In this document: one piece after another, positions 1 to 6,863 of the stretch
Position numbering within the stretch: the stretch's first letter is position 1
How the letters are laid out: every line of letters starts with the position of its first letter
NCBI RefSeq assembly: GCF_016916835.1
Contig: NZ_JAFFIX010000002.1
Location: 186,001 to 250,000, forward strand
Reading direction: 5' to 3'
From: Actinacidiphila bryophytorum
Lineage (GTDB): Bacteria > Actinomycetota > Actinomycetes > Streptomycetales > Streptomycetaceae
Length of the DNA: 64,000 nucleotides
Translations under genes and position numbers: made by a program
The notes under the pieces: generated by a model
Told to the model about the DNA's origin: nothing
What the model saw: only the letters and a program-made list of their open reading frames with translations
The model's database searches: none

Positions 1-2
1 CG

Positions 3-98
3 GGCACGTGCCGTACGTGTCGCCCGCTGGCCAAGCTCTACCAGGAGGCGGGGGACCGCAGAGATCTCTACTGCCAACACGGAGGTTACGGATCATGA
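3..98 (+). CDS. C-terminal end of a Cys-rich (zinc-ribbon-like) protein, partial
   Basis: The frame is open from the window edge to TGA at 96-98 and encodes the last 31 residues of a protein that starts outside the window. The fragment has a CRTC (CxxC) motif near residue 3 and a later YCQH, so four Cys/His ligands could form a small zinc site. The stop overlaps the next start as ATGA, which supports both reading frames and suggests translational coupling. The family is not recognised. The call rests on the overlap and on the cysteine pattern only. Confidence 0.5.
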   Translation, partial: GTCRTCRPLAKLYQEAGDRRDLYCQHGGYGS

Positions 99-307
99 CA
101 CCACCAACCGCTGCCCTGGCTCCGCCGCGTCAGCCCGTGCCGGTCATCATCGGCTCGCGCCCGCCCGCCGAGGGGGCCGGCATCCTGCCGGTACCGCTGA
201 CCGTCGCTCCGATCGGGGACGACGAGTTCCAGATCGTCGCCGACCTGGACGAAGCCGCCGAGGGAGCCGAGTGCTCTTGCTCGGCAGGCGACGACCAGCC
301 GTACTAA
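95..307 (+). CDS. 70-residue peptide with Cys/Ser/Tyr C-terminal tail, possible RiPP precursor
   Basis: The ATG at 95 is preceded by GGAGG at 81-85 with 9-base spacing and overlaps the upstream stop as ATGA. The N-terminal half is Pro/Ala/Val-rich. The middle reads DDEFQIVADLDEAAEG and the last 12 residues are ECSCSAGDDQPY. An acidic leader-like segment followed by a short tail with two Cys, two Ser and a terminal Tyr is the layout of a ribosomally made, modified peptide precursor; it faintly recalls FxLD-type lanthipeptide leaders. An APH-fold kinase follows after a hairpin. No dehydratase, cyclase or radical SAM gene is in view, but the window edge cuts the upstream side. Function unproven; it could also be a small structural or regulatory protein. 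Confidence 0.6.
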   Translation: MTPPTAALAPPRQPVPVIIGSRPPAEGAGILPVPLTVAPIGDDEFQIVADLDEAAEGAECSCSAGDDQPY

Positions 308-326
308 CCCCGAGTGGGCGTGCCCA

Positions 327-361
327 GTGCCGCCCCGGTCGTAGTCTGGCCGGGGCGGCAC
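327..361 (+). terminator. Hairpin between peptide gene and kinase gene
   Basis: GTGCCGCCCCGG (327-338) pairs perfectly with CCGGGGCGGCAC (350-361) across an 11-base loop, starting 20 bases after the peptide stop. There is no T-run, as is usual for Streptomyces. It may terminate or attenuate read-through into the kinase gene. Confidence 0.6.
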
Positions 362-395
362 CCCCATTCCCCCAGCAGCCAAGGAACCGCGCGTC

Positions 396-1205
396 TTGTC
401 CATGTCCCGCATCCCCTTCGACCAGCTACCCGCCGAGGTCCGCCAGGCCATCGCCGACAAGACCGGCGCCGTGCACCAGGCGGTCACCACGCCCGGCGGC
501 ATGAACTCAGGCATCGCCTCCGTCCTCGACACGGACAGCGGCCCCGTCTTCGTCAAGGGCATCCCGACCGACCACCCCCAGGTGAGAGCCCAGCACCGTG
601 AGGCCGCGGTGGCCCCGCACCTGCCTGCCTCCTGCCCGCGCCTGTTCTGGCACCTGGAGCTCGACGGCTGGAGCCTCCTGGGCTACGAGGTGGTCGAGGG
701 CCGCCACGCGGATTACGCGCCCGGCTCTCCGGACCTGCCACTCGTGGAAGCGGCTCTCACCGAACTGCAAGGGATCGCCGCACCGGCGGATGTCGAGATC
801 AAGCAGGCCGTGGACCGGTGGGCGGAGTACACGCCGCCGGGCACGTTGCAGCACTTCGACGGTGACGCGCTACTGCACACGGACTTCGCCCCGGACAACG
901 TCCTGATCGCCGAAGGCCGGGCACGGCTCATCGACTGGGCCTGGCCGACACGCGGCGCCGCATGGATCGACCCCGGCGCCCTCGCGCTGCGCCTCATGGG
1001 CGCCGGCCACCCGGCCGAGGCCGCGATCGAATTCGCCAACCGCTTCCCGTCCTGGCGCGACGCAGCGCCCGAAGCCCTCGCGGCGTTCGGTGCGGCGACG
1101 GCGTCCCTGTGGAGGGAGATCGCCGAGCAGGACAAAGCACTGTGGAAGCGGGCGATGGCGGAGCAAGCGACCGACCTGGCACGCGCCCTCGACACGAGCT
1201 TTTAG
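396..1205 (+). CDS. APH/choline-kinase-fold phosphotransferase
   Basis: A 269-residue protein of the aminoglycoside phosphotransferase (APH) superfamily. The N-lobe has VFVKG with the ATP-binding lysine (about residue 53). The C-lobe has the catalytic-loop motif HTDFAPDN (Brenner HxDxxxxN, about residue 161) and the metal-binding LIDWAW about 13 residues later. The substrate cannot be read from sequence: resistance, small-molecule metabolism and peptide modification are all possible (LxmK-type kinases of class V lanthipeptides share this fold). AAGGAA at 381-386 is better spaced for the TTG at 396 than for the ATG at 402, so either start is possible. It lies downstream of the small peptide gene on the same strand with a hairpin between. 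Confidence 0.8.
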   Translation: MSMSRIPFDQLPAEVRQAIADKTGAVHQAVTTPGGMNSGIASVLDTDSGPVFVKGIPTDHPQVRAQHREAAVAPHLPASCPRLFWHLELDGWSLLGYEVVEGRHADYAPGSPDLPLVEAALTELQGIAAPADVEIKQAVDRWAEYTPPGTLQHFDGDALLHTDFAPDNVLIAEGRARLIDWAWPTRGAAWIDPGALALRLMGAGHPAEAAIEFANRFPSWRDAAPEALAAFGAATASLWREIAEQDKALWKRAMAEQATDLARALDTSF

Positions 1206-1605
1206 CCCCGGGCGACGCTGACCAGAGTCACGTCCCGGGAGAGCATCGGCATCACGCTGGACGGATCCCTTGTGCCCGCGGTCCGCGGCTGACACGCGGA
1301 CAGGCAGAGGCCGCGTCGTCTCCCCAGGCCCCGGGCGCCCTCGCTCGGTACTCGAGTCCCCGTCCCCCGGTGAGGCACATGCGCAAGACGGGCCGTAGGA
1401 CCGTCGCGCGCGACAACTTGCTCCGCTGGGGGCAAGGAGTCCTTACCCCACAACTTGCTCCTCCGGGGTAAGCGCTGCTTACCCCACAACTTGCTCGCCG
1501 CCGCCCGGCCTCGTTTACCACTCGCCTGGTCCGGCGTCTTTCACTGCCGTGGACTGCGACGTCGGCCGAGATCACGGGGACCTGTCCCACCCGTTGCGTT
1601 CCAGG
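1206..1605. other. Intergenic, no gene; contains tandem hairpin repeats
   Basis: This 400-base stretch between the kinase and the end of the replication gene has no frame with a good start and codon bias. Its only clear structure is the tandem repeat block at 1413-1496. Confidence 0.6.
1413..1496. repeat. Three-copy direct repeat of ACAACTTGCTC with intervening hairpins
   Basis: ACAACTTGCTC occurs at 1413, 1450 and 1486 (period 36-37). Between copies lie hairpins: GGGGTAAGC/GCTTACCCC with a 3-base loop (about 1465-1485), and a near-copy GGGGGCAAGG/CCTTACCCC with one mismatch (about 1429-1449). The block lies just outside the 3' end of the replication gene. It may be a regulatory or maintenance site of the element; three copies with no true spacers do not make a CRISPR array. 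Confidence 0.6.
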
Positions 1606-3090
1606 TCAGGCCAGGTACGGGTGGAATCCTGATGCGGGTCGACCCGTTGCGGGACAACCACCCGTCCCCGTGCTGACCTGCACGGGGACGGGTGGGGCGG
1701 GTGGATGCGGGTCAGCGCTCGCCGCCTGGGGCCGTCTCCAGCCGGGGCAGTAGCGAGCCCAGGCGTCGGCGAACTGGTGGCGGGCGAAGCCTCGGCGCTG
1801 GCTGCGGTCGGGGAAGCGGCGGTTGGCGGCACCGATGCCGAAGTCCTTCAGCAGCAGTTGCAGGCCCCGAGCGGTCAGGCCGTGGGAGCCGTGCTCGCGC
1901 CAGGGGGCCTCGCTGTCGGCGTGCAGCGCGGCGAGAAGCTGCTCGGTCGACAGCAGCGCCGGGTCGCCGCACGCGGCGAACACCGCGCGAATGTCGGCCA
2001 GTATGCGGATCGCGAGCGCGGCCTCCTGATCGTTGCCTTCCTCTTGCGCCGTCAGCACGCGGCACGCCTGCCGGGCGCGCTGCGGCCAACTGCCTCCAGC
2101 GAGGTCGGCGACCGCCACCAGCGGCTCCCAGGTGTCCGCCGCTCGGTCCTCGACCGGCATCACCGGCTCCATCGACGCCGCCCTGTCGGTCAGCGGCACC
2201 AGCCATCCCGCCAATCGGTCCCGCAAATTGTGCAACTGCGGAGTGTCTCGGCGGGAGCGGAAGGGCAGCACCTTCTCCCCTGGTGCGCGCCTCCGCATCC
2301 GGATCACCACCGCCCGATCCATGATCGTGTCCGGCAAGTCGCCTATCCCGGCCAGCGCCGCCATGGCGAAGGTGCGGAATTTGGTCGGCTTGTGCTCCGG
2401 GCCGACGACCCGGGTGGTGGGACGGTTTCGCTGGTGCCCGGAGTTGAGGAGTCCGCGCATCTCCTCGTTCTTCTCCGCGACCTTCACGCTGCCGAATATC
2501 GTGTCGGCCTCGTCCACCAGCAGCGTCGGCGGCTGCTCCGTGATCGACCGGAAGATCGCCGCCGGGGTCGAGTTGACCGTGATGAAGGGGTCGTGGACGG
2601 TGTCGTGCAGCACGTCCAGCAGCCGCGATTTCCCACATCGCTTCGCGGGGCCGACCACCGCCAGGCGCGGCGCGTGCTGCCACGCCGGTTGCAGATGAGT
2701 GGCCGCGACCCACAAGGTGACCGCGTCCAGGGCCTCGCCGCTCGGCATGACCACGTACCGGGCAACCGCTGACCGCAGCTCGGTCAGCAGGTCAGCGCCT
2801 TCCGAGAGCGCGTCGCCCGCTGGCGGACCGACCGGCCCGGTCGGCTGACCGACCGCGGTGACCGGCTCTCGGTCAGTGACCGCGGTCAGGCGACCGGGCG
2901 TTCCGGTCAGCCGGTCAGTGACCGGAGGAGGCCCGGTCACCGCAGCCGACCGGGCGGCGGACGGCTTCGGCTCAGCGGTCAGTTCCGCGAGCGGCTGCCG
3001 CGTTGTACGGTCCGGCTGACCGGGTACGGTGACCGGCGGCCAGGCCACCGCAGGGGGTGCGTCCCGGACAGCAGCTGTCATAGGCTGCAT
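1606..3090 (-). CDS. DUF3631-type replication ATPase of the integrative element
   Basis: This 494-residue protein has a Walker A motif GPAKRCGKS and a Walker B-like LLVDEADT (about residues 160-205), the signature of DUF3631 ATPases found in actinobacterial plasmids, integrative elements and phages, where they act in replication. Residues 1-110 are low-complexity, rich in VT, TG and PV steps, because the DNA there is an iteron-like GGTCA array. The start at 3090 is chosen for GAGGAG six bases upstream; the frame stays open further upstream without a better signal. The last 30 codons overlie a 16-bp inverted repeat. It lies downstream of the excisionase gene on the same strand. The ATPase family is fairly sure; the replication role is inferred from context. 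Confidence 0.75.
   Translation of the reverse strand: MQPMTAAVRDAPPAVAWPPVTVPGQPDRTTRQPLAELTAEPKPSAARSAAVTGPPPVTDRLTGTPGRLTAVTDREPVTAVGQPTGPVGPPAGDALSEGADLLTELRSAVARYVVMPSGEALDAVTLWVAATHLQPAWQHAPRLAVVGPAKRCGKSRLLDVLHDTVHDPFITVNSTPAAIFRSITEQPPTLLVDEADTIFGSVKVAEKNEEMRGLLNSGHQRNRPTTRVVGPEHKPTKFRTFAMAALAGIGDLPDTIMDRAVVIRMRRRAPGEKVLPFRSRRDTPQLHNLRDRLAGWLVPLTDRAASMEPVMPVEDRAADTWEPLVAVADLAGGSWPQRARQACRVLTAQEEGNDQEAALAIRILADIRAVFAACGDPALLSTEQLLAALHADSEAPWREHGSHGLTARGLQLLLKDFGIGAANRRFPDRSQRRGFARHQFADAWARYCPGWRRPQAASADPHPPAPPVPVQVSTGTGGCPATGRPASGFHPYLA
1658..1695. repeat. Perfect 16-bp inverted repeat inside the 3' end of the DUF3631 gene
   Basis: CCACCCGTCCCCGTGC (1658-1673) and GCACGGGGACGGGTGG (1680-1695) are perfect complements with a 6-base loop. 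The repeat lies within the coding frame about 20-30 codons before the stop. It could be a terminator read within the gene or a replication-related cruciform. GATGCGGGTC flanks it on both sides (1631, 1704). Confidence 0.65.
2770..3034. repeat. Iteron-like array of GGTCA/TGACC half-sites
   Basis: Fifteen GGTCA or TGACC pentamers occur in 265 bases: 2770, 2782, 2790, 2846, 2859, 2871, 2877, 2884, 2905, 2913, 2919, 2935, 2977, 3017 and 3030. Two are fused into an identical palindrome GGTCAGTGACC at 2871-2881 and 2913-2923. The array lies inside the 5' third of the replication gene. Origins inside rep genes are known for several plasmids and phages, so this may be the origin or a binding array for the Rep protein. 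Confidence 0.5.
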
Positions 3091-3318
3091 GCGTAGCTCC
3101 TCGACCGGTGGGTGCAGGCTGGCTGGCCCGCCCCACCTGGGTTGAACGTTTCTGGCGTACAGGGGAGTTGTGAGCCTCCGGCGTTGGCGCGTCGGGGGCT
3201 CGTTCGTTCTCGGCGATTGGCGCCGCGCGAGCGACCACGGACAGTACGACGAACGCCTGCCGCAGTCCACGGGATCTTTGACGGCGCCCAACGCGCGCGC
3301 GGACGAGAACCACGGACG

Positions 3319-3552
3319 TCATGCAGCGAGCCCGAGCAGGGCCTGCAGCTCGGCCGTCACCACGCGATATGAACTGCCCAACCGCAAGACGCGGCACGGG
3401 TACTGGCCTCGCTTGGCCAACTCGTAGCCCTTGCTCCGCCCCAGCCCCAGTGCCCGGTTCGCCGTCTCCAGGTCCACCGCCGTCGGCAGCGCCAGCAGCT
3501 CGTCCTTGGCCATCCCCTTGACCACCGGCCGGGTCGTGCGGCTCTCACGCAT
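3319..3552 (-). CDS. Excisionase / AlpA-MerR-like helix-turn-helix protein
   Basis: This is a 77-residue basic protein whose centre (LETANRALGLGRSKGYELAKRG) matches the winged-helix DNA-binding fold of small excisionases and AlpA-like regulators. The ATG at 3552 is preceded by GAGGAGG at ideal spacing; a longer frame to 3570 lacks a ribosome site. It sits between the XRE repressor, which is divergent, and the DUF3631 gene, which follows on the same strand 228 bases downstream. This order (rep, xis, repressor, int) is typical of actinobacterial integrative elements, so it probably controls excision. The possible substrate DNA site is not identified. Confidence 0.75.
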   Translation of the reverse strand: MRESRTTRPVVKGMAKDELLALPTAVDLETANRALGLGRSKGYELAKRGQYPCRVLRLGSSYRVVTAELQALLGLAA

Positions 3553-3636
3553 ACCTGCCTCCTCACACATACAGCTCTCGGCGAACGCGGTCTCGCATCC
3601 GTCTCCAAGCCCAGGTCAGGAGGGTGCAACAAGCTA

Positions 3637-3655
3637 TTGTGTCGTCATGACACAA
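3637..3655. promoter_or_regulatory. Operator palindrome over the XRE start codon, with -10 box
   Basis: TTGTGTC (3637-3643) and GACACAA (3649-3655) are perfect inverted arms around a 5-base centre that contains the start ATG at 3647. The hexamer TATTGT (3635-3640) is a -10 candidate that would place transcription start at the ATG itself. The XRE protein could therefore repress its own leaderless transcript. Confidence 0.55.
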
Positions 3656-4132
3656 CGCGGTGCTGATGCTGGGCGGAATGAAGACAACGCCCCCGAGTGG
3701 GCAGACCAGGTCACGGCGACGGTGGCTGCCGAGGTCCGTCGGCGCCGCAAGGAGCTGGGCATGAGCGGCGAGGACCTGGCCCGCGCCTGCGCCGATCTCG
3801 GGTACGCCATCCCGCGCAACGTCATCGCCAACATGGAATCCGGCCGCCGTGCCCAACTGCCCCTGGTCGAGGTCATGGTGCTCGCCAAGGCTCTGCACGT
3901 GGCGCCGATCTGCCTGATCTATCCCGTCGGCGTCGTGGACCGCGTGCAGGCCCTCCCCGACGAGGAACCGACCGACACCTTCACGGCACTCCAGTGGTTC
4001 ACCGGCGAGTCGTACGACTACGACGGCCCCAGCCCCCAACTGCGCGAGCGCAGAGCCGCACCGCGACGGACCTGGTCAATGGATGCCGAGGGCAACATCG
4101 TCTGGAAGGACGCCCCGGCAGACGGTCTCTGA
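3647..4132 (+). CDS. XRE-family helix-turn-helix repressor
   Basis: A 161-residue protein. Residues 22-85 form a Cro/cI-type helix-turn-helix (AAEVRRRRKELGMSGEDLAR, then IPRNVIANMESGRR); the rest is acidic and unassigned. AGGAGGG lies 22 bases upstream of the ATG at 3647, too far to act, and no closer site exists, which fits a leaderless transcript. A perfect palindrome spans the start codon. The integrase gene follows 19 bases downstream on the same strand, so the repressor probably controls itself and the integrase, and perhaps the divergent excisionase. Confidence 0.75.
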   Translation: MTQRGADAGRNEDNAPEWADQVTATVAAEVRRRRKELGMSGEDLARACADLGYAIPRNVIANMESGRRAQLPLVEVMVLAKALHVAPICLIYPVGVVDRVQALPDEEPTDTFTALQWFTGESYDYDGPSPQLRERRAAPRRTWSMDAEGNIVWKDAPADGL

Positions 4133-4151
4133 ACCTGCTGGGGGAAGCACC

Positions 4152-5696
4152 ATGAAGGGCTCGACGCACCGCCGCTTCTACTGCCGTGACACCGAAACCG
4201 GCCGACCGCTCGGCAGCAACTGCCCCAAGCTCGCGAACCGCAAGCACGGCTCCTACTCCGTGCGCCAGGAACTCCCGCCCCGCGAGGACGGCACCCGCCG
4301 CTCCTTCAGCCGCGCCGGGTACGACAGCCTCAAGGCGGCCCAGGCGGACCTGGACCACGTCCGCACCCTCCTCGGCCTCGCCGACACCGACGACCAGGAC
4401 AGCGTCGAGCGAGTCGCGGCCCTGCTGGAACGCATTGTCGAGGAGAAGGCGCCGCTCCCCGACGTGGAGGAGATCCGCCGGCGCCTCCGCTCCGGGCTCG
4501 ACCTACGCGGCGGCACGACGGTCGGCGAGTGGCTGGACCTCTGGTTCGCGTCCAAGAAGCGCCGCAAGACGACGCTCAACGGCTACGCATCGCACATCAA
4601 CGTCCACCTCAAGCCGCGCATCGGCCACGTGCGGCTCGACCGGCTCAACGTCGGCCACCTCGTGGAGATGTTCGACGCCATCGCCGACGCCAACGAGGTG
4701 ATCGCGGCCGAGAACGAGGCGCGTCGGGTACAGATCGCCCGTTGCAAGCCGAATGCGCCGGGACGGCCCGTAGTAGCCGAACGGGCGCGGCTGACCCCGG
4801 AACGGGCGAAGCTCGCCGAGATGCCGCCCTTCCGCAAGCTGACCGGTCCCTCCACCCAGCAGGCGATACGCCGGACCCTGCGCGCCGCGCTCAACTCCGC
4901 CATCGCGCAGCAGCTCATCACCTTCAACCCGGCCTCCCACGTAGAACTCGCCTCGGGCCGCAGGCCCAAGCCTCTGCTCTGGACGGACGAGCGCGTCCGG
5001 CGGTGGCGGCAGACCGGCGAGACACCCGGCCCGGTCATGGTCTGGACACCGCAGCAGTTCGGCATCTTCCTCGACGCAGCCCAGGACGACCGGCTGTACG
5101 CCCTCTTCCACCTCGTCGGCTTCCGCGGCCTGCGTCGGGGCGAGGCCGTGGGCCAGGACTGGAGCAACGTCGACCTCAAGGCCGGCCTCATCACCCCGGC
5201 CAAGGAGATCGTGGTCGACGGCTGGGATCCGTACGAGGCTGAGCCGAAGACGGACGGCAGCGCCAACACCATCGCCCTGGACAGCCTGACGATCGCCGCC
5301 CTCCGCGCCCACCGGAAGCGCCAGAAGAAGGACCGCAAGACGTGGGGCTCGGCCTGGAACGACACCGGCAAGGTCTTCACCCGCGAGGACGGCTCCTGGC
5401 TCCACCCGGAGATGGTCTCGGAAACCTTCCGCCGCATCCACGCAACGACCGACCTCCCCCCGATCACCTTCCGCGACCTCCGCCACGTCGCCGCGACCCT
5501 CACCCACGCGGGCGGCGGCGACATCCACACGGTGAAGGAGGTCCTGCGCCACTCGACAATCGCCCTGACCTCGGACACGTACACGAGCCTCCTCCCGGAG
5601 TTGGATCGCGAGGTCGCGGAAAAGGCCGCCGCCCTCGTTCCCCGCGGCCGCCCGGCAAAGGGCGGATCGAGCAGGGCCAGCGGTGGCACTCGCTGA
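4152..5696 (+). CDS. Tyrosine-type site-specific integrase
   Basis: A 514-residue tyrosine recombinase. The N-terminal part (about 30-75) is an AP2-like arm-binding domain, the SAM-like core-binding domain spans about 120-260, and the catalytic domain about 295-490. Catalytic residues visible are Arg328 in GLRRGE, Arg444 in RDLRH, His467 in LRHST and the nucleophile Tyr477 in SDTYTSL. The HxxR histidine is replaced by Arg441. The ATG at 4152 is chosen because GGGGGA lies upstream; the longer frame runs into the XRE gene. It is co-directional with the XRE gene. The nearest tRNA, Lys at 6707-6779, points its 3' end toward this gene and is a candidate attachment site, but no duplicated core was found in the window. 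Confidence 0.9.
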   Translation: MKGSTHRRFYCRDTETGRPLGSNCPKLANRKHGSYSVRQELPPREDGTRRSFSRAGYDSLKAAQADLDHVRTLLGLADTDDQDSVERVAALLERIVEEKAPLPDVEEIRRRLRSGLDLRGGTTVGEWLDLWFASKKRRKTTLNGYASHINVHLKPRIGHVRLDRLNVGHLVEMFDAIADANEVIAAENEARRVQIARCKPNAPGRPVVAERARLTPERAKLAEMPPFRKLTGPSTQQAIRRTLRAALNSAIAQQLITFNPASHVELASGRRPKPLLWTDERVRRWRQTGETPGPVMVWTPQQFGIFLDAAQDDRLYALFHLVGFRGLRRGEAVGQDWSNVDLKAGLITPAKEIVVDGWDPYEAEPKTDGSANTIALDSLTIAALRAHRKRQKKDRKTWGSAWNDTGKVFTREDGSWLHPEMVSETFRRIHATTDLPPITFRDLRHVAATLTHAGGGDIHTVKEVLRHSTIALTSDTYTSLLPELDREVAEKAAALVPRGRPAKGGSSRASGGTR

Positions 5697-5801
5697 CGGG
5701 TTCCGCACCCCGCGTAGCCCCGGCCTCTCGAATGACTGGAGCCCTGTCCTGGAGCCGGTGAAGCAACCCCCGGGGCGCTCTCCGCCACATCTAAAGGCCT
5801 C

Positions 5802-6455
5802 TTACCGCAGGGCGGAGCCAGCCGACGGTTCGGTCCGCGAAGGGCCGACCAGTACGGCGCCAGGGTAATCAGCCATCGTGGCGTGACGGTAGGCCGTGGT
5901 CAGCGCGGCTGGTTGAAGATTCAACGCCTCTGCGACGGCCCAATGCCGACTCTCGGCGAAGATCTGCTCGTCCTCGTCCAGGCCCTCGCCCCTGAGCAGC
6001 GCGCCGAGCCGGTCGAGGTCCACGTCCCCGCTGCCGAAGGGTGCGAACACCTCGGGGTCGGCGCCACGGGGACCACTCGGCAGCGAAGGGTCTTCAGCGT
6101 CGTAAAGTACGCCCCCCAACTCAACCTTCATCTCACCGTCGTCCTCGTAGGGAGTTCCCAGAAAGGCCGTTTCCGACTGGTACTCGTGAAGGCACTCCCC
6201 ACCTCGGTAGACGTACAAGCTCAGCAGGTCGGAGTCGTACAAACTGTGGACGAGCACGCTGAACCCGCAGACGCCGCTGAGGTACCGCCCCAGCTCGTCC
6301 ACATCCGCGACGTTGTACGCGCCCTCACGCGGCAGTATCGCGGTGCGCTCCGCCCCGACAGGTGCGACGATCGCCTTCACGTCGGCCCGGACCAGCGCCG
6401 TACGCACCGGCTCGACTCCGGCCACGACGAGTGCGCCCTCGTAGCTCGTTCCCAT
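5802..6455 (-). CDS. Conserved-type hypothetical protein, 217 residues
   Basis: The family is not recognised. The protein is acidic, has no signal peptide or membrane segment, and falls into an alpha/beta N-terminal region (residues 1-120) and a C-terminal segment DEDEQIFAESRHWAVAEALNLQPAALTTAYRH that looks helical. The start at 6455 is taken because the protein character begins there; the longer frame to 6668 crosses the hairpin at 6633-6666 and has poor composition. It lies between the integrase and tRNA-Lys, so it may belong to the host or may be cargo of the element. It could be an immunity-like protein, but nothing proves this. Confidence 0.65.
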   Translation of the reverse strand: MGTSYEGALVVAGVEPVRTALVRADVKAIVAPVGAERTAILPREGAYNVADVDELGRYLSGVCGFSVLVHSLYDSDLLSLYVYRGGECLHEYQSETAFLGTPYEDDGEMKVELGGVLYDAEDPSLPSGPRGADPEVFAPFGSGDVDLDRLGALLRGEGLDEDEQIFAESRHWAVAEALNLQPAALTTAYRHATMADYPGAVLVGPSRTEPSAGSALR

Positions 6456-6632
6456 GAATGACCCCCAAGTCACCTCACCCCGCTGCCAAGCACCATAAGG
6501 CGGCCCTCTGACAACGGACCGGCAGCAGCAACCCGCCCCTGACAAGCGCGGGAACCACCATCGGAGGTCGCGAGTTGCTCCGTCAGCCGCCCCGCCGCTC
6601 ACGCATCGCTCACGCACGGCCCCCGGCATGGC

Positions 6633-6666
6633 GGTGCCCCGGCCGCCCGAAGGCGACCGGGGCACC
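6633..6666 (-). terminator. Hairpin downstream of tRNA-Lys
   Basis: GGTGCCCCGG (6633-6642) and CCGGGGCACC (6657-6666) form a perfect 10-bp stem with a 14-base loop, 40 bases past the tRNA 3' end in its reading direction. It probably terminates the tRNA transcript. Confidence 0.65.
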
Positions 6667-6706
6667 ATACCCGCAGGTCAGAGGCGTACAACGACACCCG
6701 ACCCCG

Positions 6707-6779
6707 TAGGCCGTGTGGGACTCGAACCCACAACCAATGGATTAAAAGTCCACTGCTCTGCCAATTGAGCTAACGGCCC
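6707..6779 (-). tRNA. tRNA-Lys (anticodon TTT)
   Basis: The minus strand folds as a 73-base cloverleaf: acceptor GGGCCGT/ACGGCCT, D-arm TAGCTCAATTGGCAGAGC, anticodon loop CTTTTAA with anticodon TTT, T-arm GTGGG TTCGAGT CCCAC, discriminator A. CCA is not encoded. A TATGCT -10 candidate lies at 6793-6788, just upstream. The 3' end faces the integrase, the usual geometry for an integration target. Confidence 0.95.
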
Positions 6780-6787
6780 GCACCGAC

Positions 6788-6793
6788 AGCATA
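6788..6793 (-). promoter_or_regulatory. -10 box candidate of tRNA-Lys
   Basis: On the minus strand TATGCT lies 8-9 bases before the mature tRNA 5' end. The same hexamer precedes tRNA-Glu. The -35 region is weak. Confidence 0.4.
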
Positions 6794-6863
6794 ACCGGGT
6801 CGGTGGAGGGGCTCAGCAGGGTTGTGGGGTGTCGGGGCGGGAGGCCCGGGAGCAGGGCTCGGG

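Noticed and set aside
3-1205. Complete class V lanthipeptide cluster
   Set aside because: Only a peptide and a kinase-like gene are visible; HopA1-like and other enzymes are absent from the window.
1340-1400. Second copy of the tRNA-Lys 3' end (attachment site)
   Set aside because: Only a 9-base match (TCGAGTCCC), too short to call.
1413-1496. CRISPR-like array
   Set aside because: Only three short 11-base repeats, with related hairpins instead of unique spacers, and no cas genes.
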